This document shows positions 24,987-33,003 of a DNA stretch of 39,083 bases, one piece after another. Numbering within the stretch: the first letter of the stretch is position 1; every line of letters starts with the position of its first letter. Both the position numbers and the translations under genes were made by a program. The stretch is taken from positions 1 through 39,083 of the forward strand of contig JADLGE010000082.1 of NCBI GenBank assembly GCA_020849475.1, written 5' to 3'. The DNA comes from Gammaproteobacteria bacterium. GTDB taxonomy: Bacteria > Pseudomonadota > Gammaproteobacteria > Ga0077536. The notes under the pieces were generated by a model, which was given only the letters and a program-made list of their open reading frames with translations, searched no databases and was not told where the DNA came from.

Positions 24987-26639
24987 TCAAGCGCCGCGCG
25001 CGTGCGGCATCCTGAAGTCTTTGGGCGGCGTCCAGCGCAGCGGCGCATCGAGGGCGTTCAGCACCGCCGCGTCGCGGCCATAGACGTCGCGGCGAAACTC
25101 CACCGCGCCATCGGCGGCCGGGAAGGCCGTCAGGTACAGCAGCATGATGCTGATCTTGCGCGGCAGGTTGATGCGCTGGTTATTGCCCTTGGCGACGGCC
25201 TTGTCGATGGCGGCGCGATTCCAGCGCGGGTCGTCGCGCAGCACTTCCTCGGCGAGCTTCAAGGGATCTTCGATGCGGATGCAGCCCGAGCTGAAGGCGC
25301 GCTCGGCGAGCGCGAACAGGCCGCGCGTCGGGGTGTCGTGCAGGTACACCGAGTGCACGTTGGGGAACATGAAGGCGACCCGCCCGAGCGGATTCTCGGG
25401 GCCGGCCTCCTGGCGCAGGAACCACGGGAAACTGGCGCCGCGCTTGCGCCAGTCGATGGCCGTGGCATCCACCGCCTTGCCGTCGAAGTCGATGAGCTTG
25501 AGTTTCTTGGTGGCGAGAAAGCCCGGGTCCTTGCGCAGCTTGGGCAGGATGTCTTCCTTCAGGATGGTCGGCGGCACGGTCCAGCTCGGATTCAATTCCA
25601 CGTAGGACAGGTGGTCCTTGAAGATCGGCGTCTTGCGGAACGGCTTGCCGACGATCACTCGCCCCGACCAGCGCACCTCACCATGGTCGAGATAGACCGC
25701 TTCGAAGGCCGCGATGTTGACCGACAAGGCCTCGGGCTCGAGATCGCGAAACACCCAACGCACCCGTTCGAGATTGAGGCGCAGTTGCGCGATGCGCTCG
25801 GCCAGCGACACGTTCATCACTGCCACCGTGCCGCGGCCGATGGCGCCGTCGACATCGAGGCCCTGACGGCGCTGGAAGCCGCGCACCGCTTCGACCAGCG
25901 CCGCGTCATACATGCTCGCGTCGGCCGGCGTGGTGGTGTCAGTCAGTTCACCGCTGGCCGCCAGCCGCGCCCGCACTTCGATGATGCGCGCGTCACGCAT
26001 GTCGGGCTTCAGTGTCGGACCACTGCTGACGCTCGGCCATTTCTCACCGCGCTCCTGGCGCGCACGAAAATCAGCGAGCGCGCGCTTGAGTGCGAGGTAG
26101 TAGTTGTCCGCGGGACGCAGGGCGGCGAGCCTTTCGGCAAGCTTGTCACTCGCGATCGATTCACGCAGCCACGCGGTCGGGTCGGTCTTGCCGAAGCTGC
26201 GCGAATAATTCCAGTCCGGATCGAGCGCCTCGGGATTGCACTTGCCAAAGCGCAAGGTGAAGGCCAGACGCGCAAGCGCTTCGGTGGCGATGAGTTCGCG
26301 CGCCGCGCCAGGCAGTTCGTCGAGCGCGTTCAATTTTTCATCGAGAAAATCATGCGGGTTGAGTCCATCACTGAAGCTCTCGGCAATCGCGGCGCGCAAC
26401 ACCTCGAGCTGCTTGCGCGACCAGCGCGGCGCACTGTCGGGCGCGGCGTAAAGCTCGCGCAGAAATGGTGTCGACCACAAGGTCTCGCCCGCGATGTGCA
26501 CCTGTGGCGCATCGCCTGCCAGTGCAGTAGCGATGTCGTTCGCGGCATAGCTCAGGCGCGGAGATAACGAAATGGTAATAAAAAGACCAAGAACATAGAG
26601 GGCACGTCGATGGGCGTGAAATGACATTGCGGCCTGCAT
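24987..26639 (-). CDS. Murein L,D-transpeptidase (LdtD/YcbB-like), exported
   Basis: A 550-residue periplasmic enzyme that makes 3-3 cross-links in peptidoglycan. It has an N-terminal signal segment (ALYVLGLFITISLSPRLSYA), an alpha-helical YcbB-type region, a peptidoglycan-binding domain (AVRGFQRRQGLDVDGAIGRGT, about residues 240-275) and a YkuD catalytic domain (about 310-480). The nucleophile is C453 in AFSSGCIRIEDP, with the upstream His in VYLHDTPTRGLF. E. coli LdtD is somewhat longer (about 615). A second ATG four codons in (26627) is an equally good start. It diverges from a DUF882 gene, its usual companion. Confidence 0.92.
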   Translation of the reverse strand: MQAAMSFHAHRRALYVLGLFITISLSPRLSYAANDIATALAGDAPQVHIAGETLWSTPFLRELYAAPDSAPRWSRKQLEVLRAAIAESFSDGLNPHDFLDEKLNALDELPGAARELIATEALARLAFTLRFGKCNPEALDPDWNYSRSFGKTDPTAWLRESIASDKLAERLAALRPADNYYLALKRALADFRARQERGEKWPSVSSGPTLKPDMRDARIIEVRARLAASGELTDTTTPADASMYDAALVEAVRGFQRRQGLDVDGAIGRGTVAVMNVSLAERIAQLRLNLERVRWVFRDLEPEALSVNIAAFEAVYLDHGEVRWSGRVIVGKPFRKTPIFKDHLSYVELNPSWTVPPTILKEDILPKLRKDPGFLATKKLKLIDFDGKAVDATAIDWRKRGASFPWFLRQEAGPENPLGRVAFMFPNVHSVYLHDTPTRGLFALAERAFSSGCIRIEDPLKLAEEVLRDDPRWNRAAIDKAVAKGNNQRINLPRKISIMLLYLTAFPAADGAVEFRRDVYGRDAAVLNALDAPLRWTPPKDFRMPHARGA

Positions 26640-26670
26640 TCGGACTTGCTTGCTCCGGGTAAGGTTTGCC

Positions 26671-26698
26671 TATACTAGCCCGGTTCGCGACCGAACCG
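26671..26698 (+). promoter_or_regulatory. Promoter-like -10 and 7-bp inverted repeat ahead of the DUF882 gene
   Basis: TATACT (26671-26676) is a good -10. A weak TTGCTT (26646-26651) precedes it at a long 19-bp spacing. Directly after it, CGGTTCG (26681-26687), CGAC, CGAACCG (26692-26698) form a perfect 7-bp inverted repeat overlapping the expected transcription start. This could be an operator or a 5' hairpin. Confidence 0.5.
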
Positions 26699-26712
26699 AC
26701 GTGGGGTAAAGG

Positions 26713-27282
26713 GTGCTGATAGATAAATCGAACGACGAAATGATCACCGGCTCGCGCATGCTATCGCGACGTGGCTTCATGAAACTGGGCTTGGGCGCGG
26801 CGGCGCTGTGTGCGACACCTGCATGGGCCAAGGCTGCGCCGCGTCGCTCGCTGTCGTTCGAACATCTGCATACCGGTGAACGTCTGTCTGTCACCTATTA
26901 CGCCAACGGCGCCTATAACGATCACGCGCTCAAGTCCATCAATCACCTGCTGCGCGATTTTCGCACCGCGCAGGTTTTCCCCATCCGTCGCCAGCTGCTC
27001 GATCAGCTGTGCCTGGTGCACGCCGCCATCGGCAGCGATGCGCCCTACCAGATCATCTGCGGCTATCGCTCGCCGTCCACCAACGAATTCCTGCGTCGCA
27101 CCAGCTCGGGCGTCGCCCAGCACAGTCTGCACATGGACGGCATGGCCATCGATGTGCGCCTGCCGGACACCCGCACCCGTCATCTGCGCGACGTCGCCGC
27201 GCGTCTCAAGCTCGGCGGTGTCGGTTATTACGCGTCATCGAACTTTGTGCACCTCGACGTCGGCCGCCCGCGTCAATGGTGA
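26713..27282 (+). CDS. DUF882 / YcbK-like peptidase-fold protein, Tat-exported
   Basis: A 189-residue protein of the DUF882 (peptidase M15-like) family. A twin-arginine signal is clear: SRRGFMKLGLGAAALCATPAWA (about residues 18-39). The mature part has the M15-like zinc motifs CGYRSPSTNEFLR, HSLHMDGMAIDVRL (H, D) and FVHLDVGRPRQW (H). These suggest a periplasmic zinc hydrolase acting on peptidoglycan, although no activity is established for YcbK. I kept GTG 26713 because GGGG/AAAGG lies just ahead; ATG 26740 and 26758 are alternatives that still leave the Tat motif. It is divergent from the L,D-transpeptidase, and a functional link is likely. Confidence 0.88.
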   Translation: MLIDKSNDEMITGSRMLSRRGFMKLGLGAAALCATPAWAKAAPRRSLSFEHLHTGERLSVTYYANGAYNDHALKSINHLLRDFRTAQVFPIRRQLLDQLCLVHAAIGSDAPYQIICGYRSPSTNEFLRRTSSGVAQHSLHMDGMAIDVRLPDTRTRHLRDVAARLKLGGVGYYASSNFVHLDVGRPRQW

Positions 27283-27303
27283 TGTGAGGGGCCGCGCGCC
27301 ATC

Positions 27304-27921
27304 TCACTCCGGTCGCGCGATCGCGAAAATCTCGCCCAGCGTGCCGTAATTGAAAGCGCCGAGGCGCGCCAGCGGATCGAGTCGGCGCTCGCTGACCTGA
27401 CCGTTCTCGATCACGCTGTCGTCGATATGGATGGCAGTGACTTCTCCTATCACCACGTGACTCGCGCGCTGGTCTGAGCCCACCGGCAGCGTCACCACTT
27501 CGTACACGTGGCATTCGAGCGCCGCCAATGACGCCGCCACGCGTGGCGGGCGCACGGTGTGACAGGGCGCCGGCGTCACGCCACAGCGTGCGAATTCATC
27601 GACACCGTGGGCATAGGCCTTGGAGCTCGCATTCATCTGCTCCGCCTGCGCTCGGCTGACCAGCGACACCACGAATTCAGGCACCGCGAGCAGATTGGCG
27701 TAACTGTCCTTGGCCGCACCCGGGCCCTTGGCATTGGGCGCGAACATCACGAACGGCGGGTCGGCCGACCCCGCGTTGAAGTACGAGAACGGCGCGAGGT
27801 TCGCCGTGCCGTCGACGTCGACGGTGCTGACCCACGCGATGGGGCGCGGCCCCACCAGCGCATTGAACGGGTTGTGGGTCAGCGGCGCCGGCCGCATGCC
27901 GTCGCGGGTTCTGAAAAACAT
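27304..27921 (-). CDS. Flavin reductase family protein (DIM6/NTAB type)
   Basis: A 205-residue split-barrel FMN-binding protein. GPRPIAWVSTVDVDGTANLAPFSYFNAGSADP is the family's hallmark N-terminal stretch (residues about 24-55), followed by SLVSRAQAEQMN and the C-terminal RLGAFNYGTLG. Such proteins reduce free FMN for a partner monooxygenase, or act as oxidoreductases themselves. It begins 3 bp after the bicupin stop, so the two are translated from one message. A classical ring-hydroxylating oxygenase would need a ferredoxin reductase instead, so its role in this cluster is not settled. Confidence 0.9.
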   Translation of the reverse strand: MFFRTRDGMRPAPLTHNPFNALVGPRPIAWVSTVDVDGTANLAPFSYFNAGSADPPFVMFAPNAKGPGAAKDSYANLLAVPEFVVSLVSRAQAEQMNASSKAYAHGVDEFARCGVTPAPCHTVRPPRVAASLAALECHVYEVVTLPVGSDQRASHVVIGEVTAIHIDDSVIENGQVSERRLDPLARLGAFNYGTLGEIFAIARPE

Positions 27922-27924
27922 CGT

Positions 27925-29043
27925 TCAGCCCGCGCTGCGGTTGGTGGCGAAGCCCACGCTCGATCCGAGGATCGCGGCCGGCTCCTTCATGCTCTCCTGC
28001 CACAGCAGCGATTCCATCATGATGTGCAGTGGCTGATCCTGGATGGTGAGTTCGTATACCGGCTCGTCGTAGGACGCGTGATTGTGCACCGCCCAGCCCG
28101 GCGCCGAGACCATCAGGTCACCGGCCTTCCATTCGTAGCGCTGGCCTTCGACCACGCTGTAACCGCTGCCTGAAAAGTAATAGTTGATGGCCGACGATAC
28201 ATGACGGTGAGGCCTGTCGATGATCTTCGGCGGTCGCACCGTCATGGTTGCGAAGAAATTCGGCGTGGTGCCATTGGAGCGCCCGGTCAGCGGGTTGTAG
28301 AGCAGGTACAGGCGCCGACCGATGTAGTCCTTGCCGAGCGCCGTCAGCTTGTCGAGATTTTCCTTCACCACCTGCCACGGCCAGTGATGGGCTTTTGATT
28401 CCATGGCCGGCGGACTGATAAGGATTTCGTAAGGCATGAGCCGCGCGCCGTCACCGTCGATCTCGAAGGTGCCGAAAGGACTGGCGCGGCGTTTGTCTTC
28501 GGCCACCTTCTCATGGACCAGCGCGACGTCCGCCACCATCGGCGGATTTTCGTCGACCAGGTGCACGCGCAGCATTTCGAGCAGCGGTGCGTTGGAATAG
28601 GTGAGACGCGCCTGGAGCTCTTTCGAATCATTGACGTGTCGATAGGGCAGGTAGGATGGGTGATTCCACACGTCGTATTGGCCGAAACGAATCTGCTTGC
28701 CGCCGACGATGGTCATGCCCTGGCCGCGAATGCAGAAATTCACCTGCGTTGAGTTGTGGCGTACAGGTGCGGTTTCTTCACCGGGCAGCAGCACGTCCAA
28801 GGTCACGCGTACGCCGGGATTCAAGCCCGGCGTGGCGGGATTGGCGCTGGGGTGCACGAACTGCACCTGGCGACGACCATTGGCCGGACGCGGCATGCTG
28901 GCCAGGCGTTCAATTTCTTCCTCGAAGCGTTCGCGGGTGATGGTCACCGGCCACCACTCCTGGGCGGGCTTCCAGCTTTCGGGATCGTTGCCACGCGCCG
29001 GCATACCGGTTTGATCGAGCACCTGGACCGCTGCTTGTGTCAT
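27925..29043 (-). CDS. Bicupin dioxygenase-like protein (gentisate 1,2-dioxygenase related)
   Basis: A 372-residue double-cupin protein, similar in size and layout to gentisate/salicylate ring-cleaving dioxygenases. The first cupin (about residues 90-170) has only a partial metal site (VRHNSTQVNF...YRHVN). The second (about 270-325) has the full set HRH (PHRHVSSAINYY) and a late His in WAVHNH. Known gentisate dioxygenases use the first cupin for iron, so this protein may belong to another branch. I chose the ATG at 29043 because AAGGAG lies 8 bases before it; the frame is open further upstream but passes into the regulatory gap. It diverges from marR and precedes the flavin reductase. Confidence 0.82.
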   Translation of the reverse strand: MTQAAVQVLDQTGMPARGNDPESWKPAQEWWPVTITRERFEEEIERLASMPRPANGRRQVQFVHPSANPATPGLNPGVRVTLDVLLPGEETAPVRHNSTQVNFCIRGQGMTIVGGKQIRFGQYDVWNHPSYLPYRHVNDSKELQARLTYSNAPLLEMLRVHLVDENPPMVADVALVHEKVAEDKRRASPFGTFEIDGDGARLMPYEILISPPAMESKAHHWPWQVVKENLDKLTALGKDYIGRRLYLLYNPLTGRSNGTTPNFFATMTVRPPKIIDRPHRHVSSAINYYFSGSGYSVVEGQRYEWKAGDLMVSAPGWAVHNHASYDEPVYELTIQDQPLHIMMESLLWQESMKEPAAILGSSVGFATNRSAG

Positions 29044-29094
29044 GAGCATGACTCCTTCGTCGAGGGCGGAAGGACCGCATCGGACAGCGGTCGA

Positions 29095-29135
29095 TTGGCA
29101 AAATACTTTGCAAGCTAAGGAATCTAGCATAGGAT
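29095..29135 (+). promoter_or_regulatory. Candidate MarR operator and promoter in the divergent gap
   Basis: GCAAA (29098-29102), ATAC, TTTGC (29107-29111) form a 5-bp inverted repeat inside an AT-rich island of an otherwise GC-rich gap. TTGCAA (29108-29113) and TAGGAT (29130-29135) at 16-bp spacing give a possible promoter for marR, with the repeat overlapping its -35. GCTA-N7-TAGC (29114-29128) may be a second half-site pair. MarR proteins usually bind such sites between themselves and their target. Confidence 0.4.
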
Positions 29136-29143
29136 TCCCGCGC

Positions 29144-29638
29144 ATGAAAACTGCGGTGCGAAAGCGCGGCTTGCCGCTCAGCGAAAGTGTCGGCGCGATG
29201 GTGCGCATGACGCACCAGGCCTTTGCGCAGGATCTGCAGAATCATCTGGCCGATCACGACATTCCCGTCGGCATGTGGTTTTACCTGCGCGCTCTGTGGG
29301 AAGAGGATGGCCTGACGCAACGCGCCTTGAGTCAGCGTGTCGGCGCCACCGAGGCGACCACCGCGCAGCAGCTGACCAGGATGGAGGCACGCGGCTATGT
29401 GACGCGCAGACGCTCCGACACCGACAGGCGCAACAGCCATGTGCACCTCACGCGCAGCGGTCGCGCGCTGCAGGACAAACTGTTGTCCTATGCGGTGACG
29501 GTGAACGCCAATGCCTTGTCCGGTTTCTCGGCGGCGGATGTCCAGCAACTGCGCGAATACCTTGCGCGCATGCGCGCAAATCTTGCCGAAAGGCAGCAGG
29601 CACGTCGCGCCACGCACGCACGGGAGGAGAAATCATGA
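29144..29638 (+). CDS. MarR family transcriptional regulator
   Basis: A 164-residue winged-helix regulator. The recognition region reads LTQRALSQRVGATEATTAQQLTRMEARGYV, followed by the wing RRRSDTDRRNSHVHLTRSG (about residues 85-105). The ATG at 29144 has AGGA nine bases ahead and starts where family homology can begin; the frame is open upstream to 29042, but that part overlaps the bicupin start. The stop overlaps the aldehyde dehydrogenase ATG (ATGA), so the two are translationally coupled. Known MarR members in aromatic catabolism are repressors released by an aromatic ligand; that role here is inference from position. Confidence 0.92.
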   Translation: MKTAVRKRGLPLSESVGAMVRMTHQAFAQDLQNHLADHDIPVGMWFYLRALWEEDGLTQRALSQRVGATEATTAQQLTRMEARGYVTRRRSDTDRRNSHVHLTRSGRALQDKLLSYAVTVNANALSGFSAADVQQLREYLARMRANLAERQQARRATHAREEKS

Positions 29639-31110
29639 GTACGCCAGCGGCACGCGCGCACTATCACTGCCTGCCCCGACAACGCGACCTCTATTACGGA
29701 GGCGCGTGGCATGCGCCGCACGGCGGTTATGCGCCCACCTTCAATCCCGCCAACCAGGACGAGCTTGGCCAGGTGGCGGTCGCCGACAGCCACGATGTCG
29801 CGTCGGCGGTGGCCGCCGCCGAGCAGGCGTTCAAGTCATGGCGCGACGTCAAACCTGTCGAGCGCGCGACTGCGATGCGCGCGCTGGCGCAACGGGTGCG
29901 CGCCTGCGCGGACGAGTTCGCGATGATCGACGCAATCAATTGCGGCAACCCGGTGCGCGAAATGACCAAGGACGCCGTGATTGCCGCCGCGCAGATCGAT
30001 TACTTCGCCGGCCTCGTCCACGAATTGAAGGGCGCAACCTTGCCCATGGGGCCGGCGGCGCTGAACTATTCAGTGCGCGAGCCGTTGGGCGTGGTCGCGC
30101 GCCTCGTTGCTTACAACCATCCCTTGATGTTCCTCGCCGGCAAGCTCGCGCCTGCCATCGCGGCCGGCAACACCGTGATCATGAAGCCGCCGGTCCAGGC
30201 GCCGCTGTCGGCGCTGCGCCTCGCGGAACTGGTGCATGAATGCCTGCCGCCCGGCGTCGTCAATTTCCTGCCTGGTGATCGCGAATGCGGCGAGGCACTG
30301 GTCGCCCATCCGCGTGTACGCAAGGTCGCATTGATTGGATCGATAGTCACCGGCAAGGCGATATTGAAGAGCGCCGCCGACAAAATCATGCCGGTGACGC
30401 TCGAACTCGGCGGCAAGAATCCCTTGGTGATCTATCCCGATGCTGATCTGGACGCGGCCATCGGCGGGGCGGTGGCGGGCATGAATTTCTGGTGGGCGGG
30501 GCAATCCTGTGGCTCCACCACACGCTGCTTCGTGCATCGCTCTGTCTATGAACAGGTAGTGCAGGGCATCGTGGCGCTCATTCCCAAGCGTCATCGCTGC
30601 GGCGATCCGACGGACATGGCAACCACCATGGGCTGTCTCATCTCCGCCGCGCAGTTCGACAAGGTCATGGGACACATCGATGCCGCGAAGCGCGAGGGTG
30701 CACGGCTCGTGTGTGGTGGCGGCCGGCCCGCCGAGCCCGCGCTGGCGCAGGGCTGGTTCGTCGAGCCGACGGTGTTCGCCGACGTTTCCCCGGAGATGCG
30801 CGTGTTCCGCGAAGAGATCTTCGGCCCGGTGCTGGCGGTGATTCCGTGGGACGACGAGGACGTGATGCTGGAACAGGTGAACAGCCTCGACTACGGGCTC
30901 ACCGCTTCGGTCTGGACGCGCTGTCTGAACCGCGCGCATCGCGTCGCCGCGCGCATCGAAGCGGGCTATGTGTGGATCAATCACACCAGCGCGCATTTTC
31001 TCGGCGCCGACTTCGGCGGCTACAAGCAGTCCGGCATGGGGCGCGAAGAGGGGCTCGAAGAGCTCTTGTCCTACACCCAGATCAAGAACGTGCACGTCGC
31101 CTTGGGCTGA
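29635..31110 (+). CDS. NAD(P)-dependent aldehyde dehydrogenase
   Basis: A 491-residue ALDH-superfamily enzyme. It has the catalytic C292 in WAGQSCGSTTR, the general base E257 in LELGGKNP, the cofactor region YNHPLMF...KPPVQAPLSAL and the C-terminal GGYKQSGMGREEG. It oxidises an aldehyde to the acid. Placed between marR and a NagG-like oxygenase, it may make an aromatic acid such as a salicylate-type compound from its aldehyde, as NahF does, but the motifs alone do not fix the substrate. The start overlaps the marR stop, with GGGAGGAG just ahead. Confidence 0.93.
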   Translation: MSTPAARAHYHCLPRQRDLYYGGAWHAPHGGYAPTFNPANQDELGQVAVADSHDVASAVAAAEQAFKSWRDVKPVERATAMRALAQRVRACADEFAMIDAINCGNPVREMTKDAVIAAAQIDYFAGLVHELKGATLPMGPAALNYSVREPLGVVARLVAYNHPLMFLAGKLAPAIAAGNTVIMKPPVQAPLSALRLAELVHECLPPGVVNFLPGDRECGEALVAHPRVRKVALIGSIVTGKAILKSAADKIMPVTLELGGKNPLVIYPDADLDAAIGGAVAGMNFWWAGQSCGSTTRCFVHRSVYEQVVQGIVALIPKRHRCGDPTDMATTMGCLISAAQFDKVMGHIDAAKREGARLVCGGGRPAEPALAQGWFVEPTVFADVSPEMRVFREEIFGPVLAVIPWDDEDVMLEQVNSLDYGLTASVWTRCLNRAHRVAARIEAGYVWINHTSAHFLGADFGGYKQSGMGREEGLEELLSYTQIKNVHVALG

Positions 31111-31126
31111 CCGGCGCCTTTTTTTT
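31098..31126 (+). terminator. Possible intrinsic terminator at the end of the aldehyde dehydrogenase gene
   Basis: CGCC (31098-31101) pairs with GGCG (31113-31116), with inner GG/CC pairs, and is followed by CC and a run of eight T (31119-31126). The stem is short and bulged. The stop codon lies in the loop. If real it would lower read-through into the oxygenase genes, which start 24 bp later. Confidence 0.35.
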
Positions 31127-31149
31127 CGACACGACACCGCGGACCGACC

Positions 31150-32415
31150 ATGAATCCAGGCACTCCTTCTTCCTCATCCTCATTCCAGGCCTCACTGCCC
31201 CACGCGCCATGGGCCGCGGCGGAGCTCAGTCGTATTCCGTACTGGCTCTATACCGACCAGGCAGTGTTCGCGCGCGAAATGGAGCGCATCTTCTGTGGCC
31301 GTAGCTGGGCCTATGTCGGGCTCGCCGTGGAGATCCCGCAGGCCGGAGATTATCTCACCACCACCGTCGGCAACCGCCCCATCATCGTCTGTCGCAACCG
31401 CGACGGCGAGCTGCGCGCGTTCGCCAATCACTGTGCGCATCGCGGCGTCAAGTTCTGCCGCCAGCGTTCAGGCAAGGCCACGCGTTTCACCTGTCCTTAT
31501 CACCAGTGGACTTACGACCTCAACGGTGATCTCAAGGGCGTGCCGTTCCGAGCCGGTGTCAAAGGGCAGGGTGGCATGCCGGAGGATTTCGATCTTTCTC
31601 AACATGGCCTCACGCCGCTCAAGGTCGCCGAGCATCACGGCGTGCTGTTCGCCTCTTTCGATCTCAGTATCGAACCGTTCCTCGATTATCTCGGCGACAC
31701 TAACCGCTATTACTTCGAGCGGGTGTTCGACGGTCGTGAACTGCGTGTCATCGGCTACTCTCGGCAGCTGATCCCCGGCAACTGGAAACTCATGTTCGAG
31801 AACATCAAGGACCCTTACCACGCCTCGCTGCTGCACGTGTTCCTGGTGACTTTCGGCTTGTTCCGCGCCGATCAGGAATCACAGGTCAAGATGGACGATA
31901 CCGGGCGGCATGGTTTGCTCATTTCGCGGCGCGGCACCCAGCAGGCGACCGAACACACCAAGGACATCGCCAACCTGCGTGCGGACTTCACCTTGCGCGA
32001 TGCGCGCCTTCTCGACCCGGTCAAGGAATTCAAGGACAGCGCGACGGTGGTGATGCAGACCATCTGGCCCAATCTCATCGTGCAGCAGCAGTCCAACACC
32101 ATCGCCATGCGTCAGATCCAGCCGCGCGGCCCGGACGCCTTCGAATTGTCGTGGACCTTCTTCGGCTATGAGGACGACGATGAAGCGATGCGCACACGGC
32201 GACTGCGCCAAGCCAACCTCATGAGCGCCTCGGGGCTGGTGTCAGGCGATGACAGTGAAGTGATCAAGCTTGCACAGGATGGCTTGAAACCCTATCCGGA
32301 GCGTGAGGCCGTGCTCGAAATGGGCGGTCGTGGCACCCACGACGAAGAGCACATGGTGACCGAGACCGCGATTCGGGCGTTCTACAAGTACTACCGCGAA
32401 GTGATGGAGTTGTAA
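31150..32415 (+). CDS. Aromatic ring-hydroxylating oxygenase, large subunit (NagG-like)
   Basis: A 421-residue Rieske non-haem iron oxygenase alpha subunit. Rieske ligands are C95-x-H97 (CAHRG) and C115-x2-H118 (CPYHQW). The catalytic iron site is H224 and H229 in DPYHASLLH with D221 as the bridging Asp, and an Asp near 367-368 (GDDSE). GDLKGVPFRAGVK, GMPEDFDLSQHGLTPLKVA and HMVTETAIRAFYKYY strongly recall NagG, the large subunit of salicylate 5-hydroxylase, from memory of that family. Activity needs a ferredoxin and reductase, which are not in the window. The small subunit gene follows after one base. Confidence 0.9.
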   Translation: MNPGTPSSSSSFQASLPHAPWAAAELSRIPYWLYTDQAVFAREMERIFCGRSWAYVGLAVEIPQAGDYLTTTVGNRPIIVCRNRDGELRAFANHCAHRGVKFCRQRSGKATRFTCPYHQWTYDLNGDLKGVPFRAGVKGQGGMPEDFDLSQHGLTPLKVAEHHGVLFASFDLSIEPFLDYLGDTNRYYFERVFDGRELRVIGYSRQLIPGNWKLMFENIKDPYHASLLHVFLVTFGLFRADQESQVKMDDTGRHGLLISRRGTQQATEHTKDIANLRADFTLRDARLLDPVKEFKDSATVVMQTIWPNLIVQQQSNTIAMRQIQPRGPDAFELSWTFFGYEDDDEAMRTRRLRQANLMSASGLVSGDDSEVIKLAQDGLKPYPEREAVLEMGGRGTHDEEHMVTETAIRAFYKYYREVMEL

Positions 32416-32416
32416 G

Positions 32417-32896
32417 GTGGCATTCGATCCCGTGCTGTATCGTGAACTCGATGATCTGAACGCGCGATACGGCGAAGCGCTGGATGACGGGCCGCTGGAA
32501 GACTGGCCTGAGTTGTTCACGGAACAGTGCCTGTATCTCATCATTCCCCGCGAGAACGAAGAGCGCGGATTGCTGCTCGCCATCATGCGCTGCGAAAGCC
32601 GCGACATGCTGAAGGACCGCGTGACGGCGGTGCGCGAGACCATGATGTACGAGCCGCGTTACCTGCGCCATCACATCACCAACGCGCGCATCCTGACGCA
32701 GGCAGGTGACACGATGAGCGCCGTGGCGAACTTCACGGTCATCGAAGTGTTGCCCGAGGAACTGCCGCGCATCCTCATCACCGGCCGTTACCGCGACCAG
32801 CTGCGGCGCGAAGCTGACGGCGCATGGCGTTTTGTCGAGCGCCGCTGTGTCTATGATTCGACCCTGGTGCCGAACTCGATCATCTATCCGGTGTAG
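32417..32896 (+). CDS. Aromatic ring-hydroxylating oxygenase, small subunit (NagH-like)
   Basis: A 159-residue NTF2-fold beta subunit that packs with the alpha subunit in an a3b3 complex. Marks include IPRENEERGL, the central DRVTAVRETMMYEPRYLRHH and the C-terminal CVYDSTLVPNSIIYPV, close to the end of salicylate 5-hydroxylase small subunits as I recall them. Translation begins at GTG 32417, one base after the large-subunit stop, with GGAG eight bases ahead. The stop codon TAG (32894-32896) lies inside the head of a REP element. Confidence 0.9.
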   Translation: MAFDPVLYRELDDLNARYGEALDDGPLEDWPELFTEQCLYLIIPRENEERGLLLAIMRCESRDMLKDRVTAVRETMMYEPRYLRHHITNARILTQAGDTMSAVANFTVIEVLPEELPRILITGRYRDQLRREADGAWRFVERRCVYDSTLVPNSIIYPV

Positions 32897-32974
32897 GTGC
32901 GAATTCATTCGCACATTCAATGCCGCGGCGAGGCGCAGTCCCGTCATTCAATGTGCGAATGAATTCGCACCTAC
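32893..32974. repeat. Paired inverted REP elements (family A) overlapping the small-subunit stop
   Basis: The left unit GTAG plus GTGCGAAT-TC-ATTCGCAC spans 32893-32914, and the right unit GTGCGAAT-GA-ATTCGCAC plus CTAC spans 32953-32974, in inverted orientation. The inner flanks CATTCAATG also match with one change. The spacer is 38 bp. This is a BIME-type pair. A similar pair with related spacer sequence (CCCGTCA) begins at 39023. Confidence 0.85.
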
Positions 32975-33003
32975 AGAATTCTGCGGTAGCGGGAAGCCTG
33001 CCT

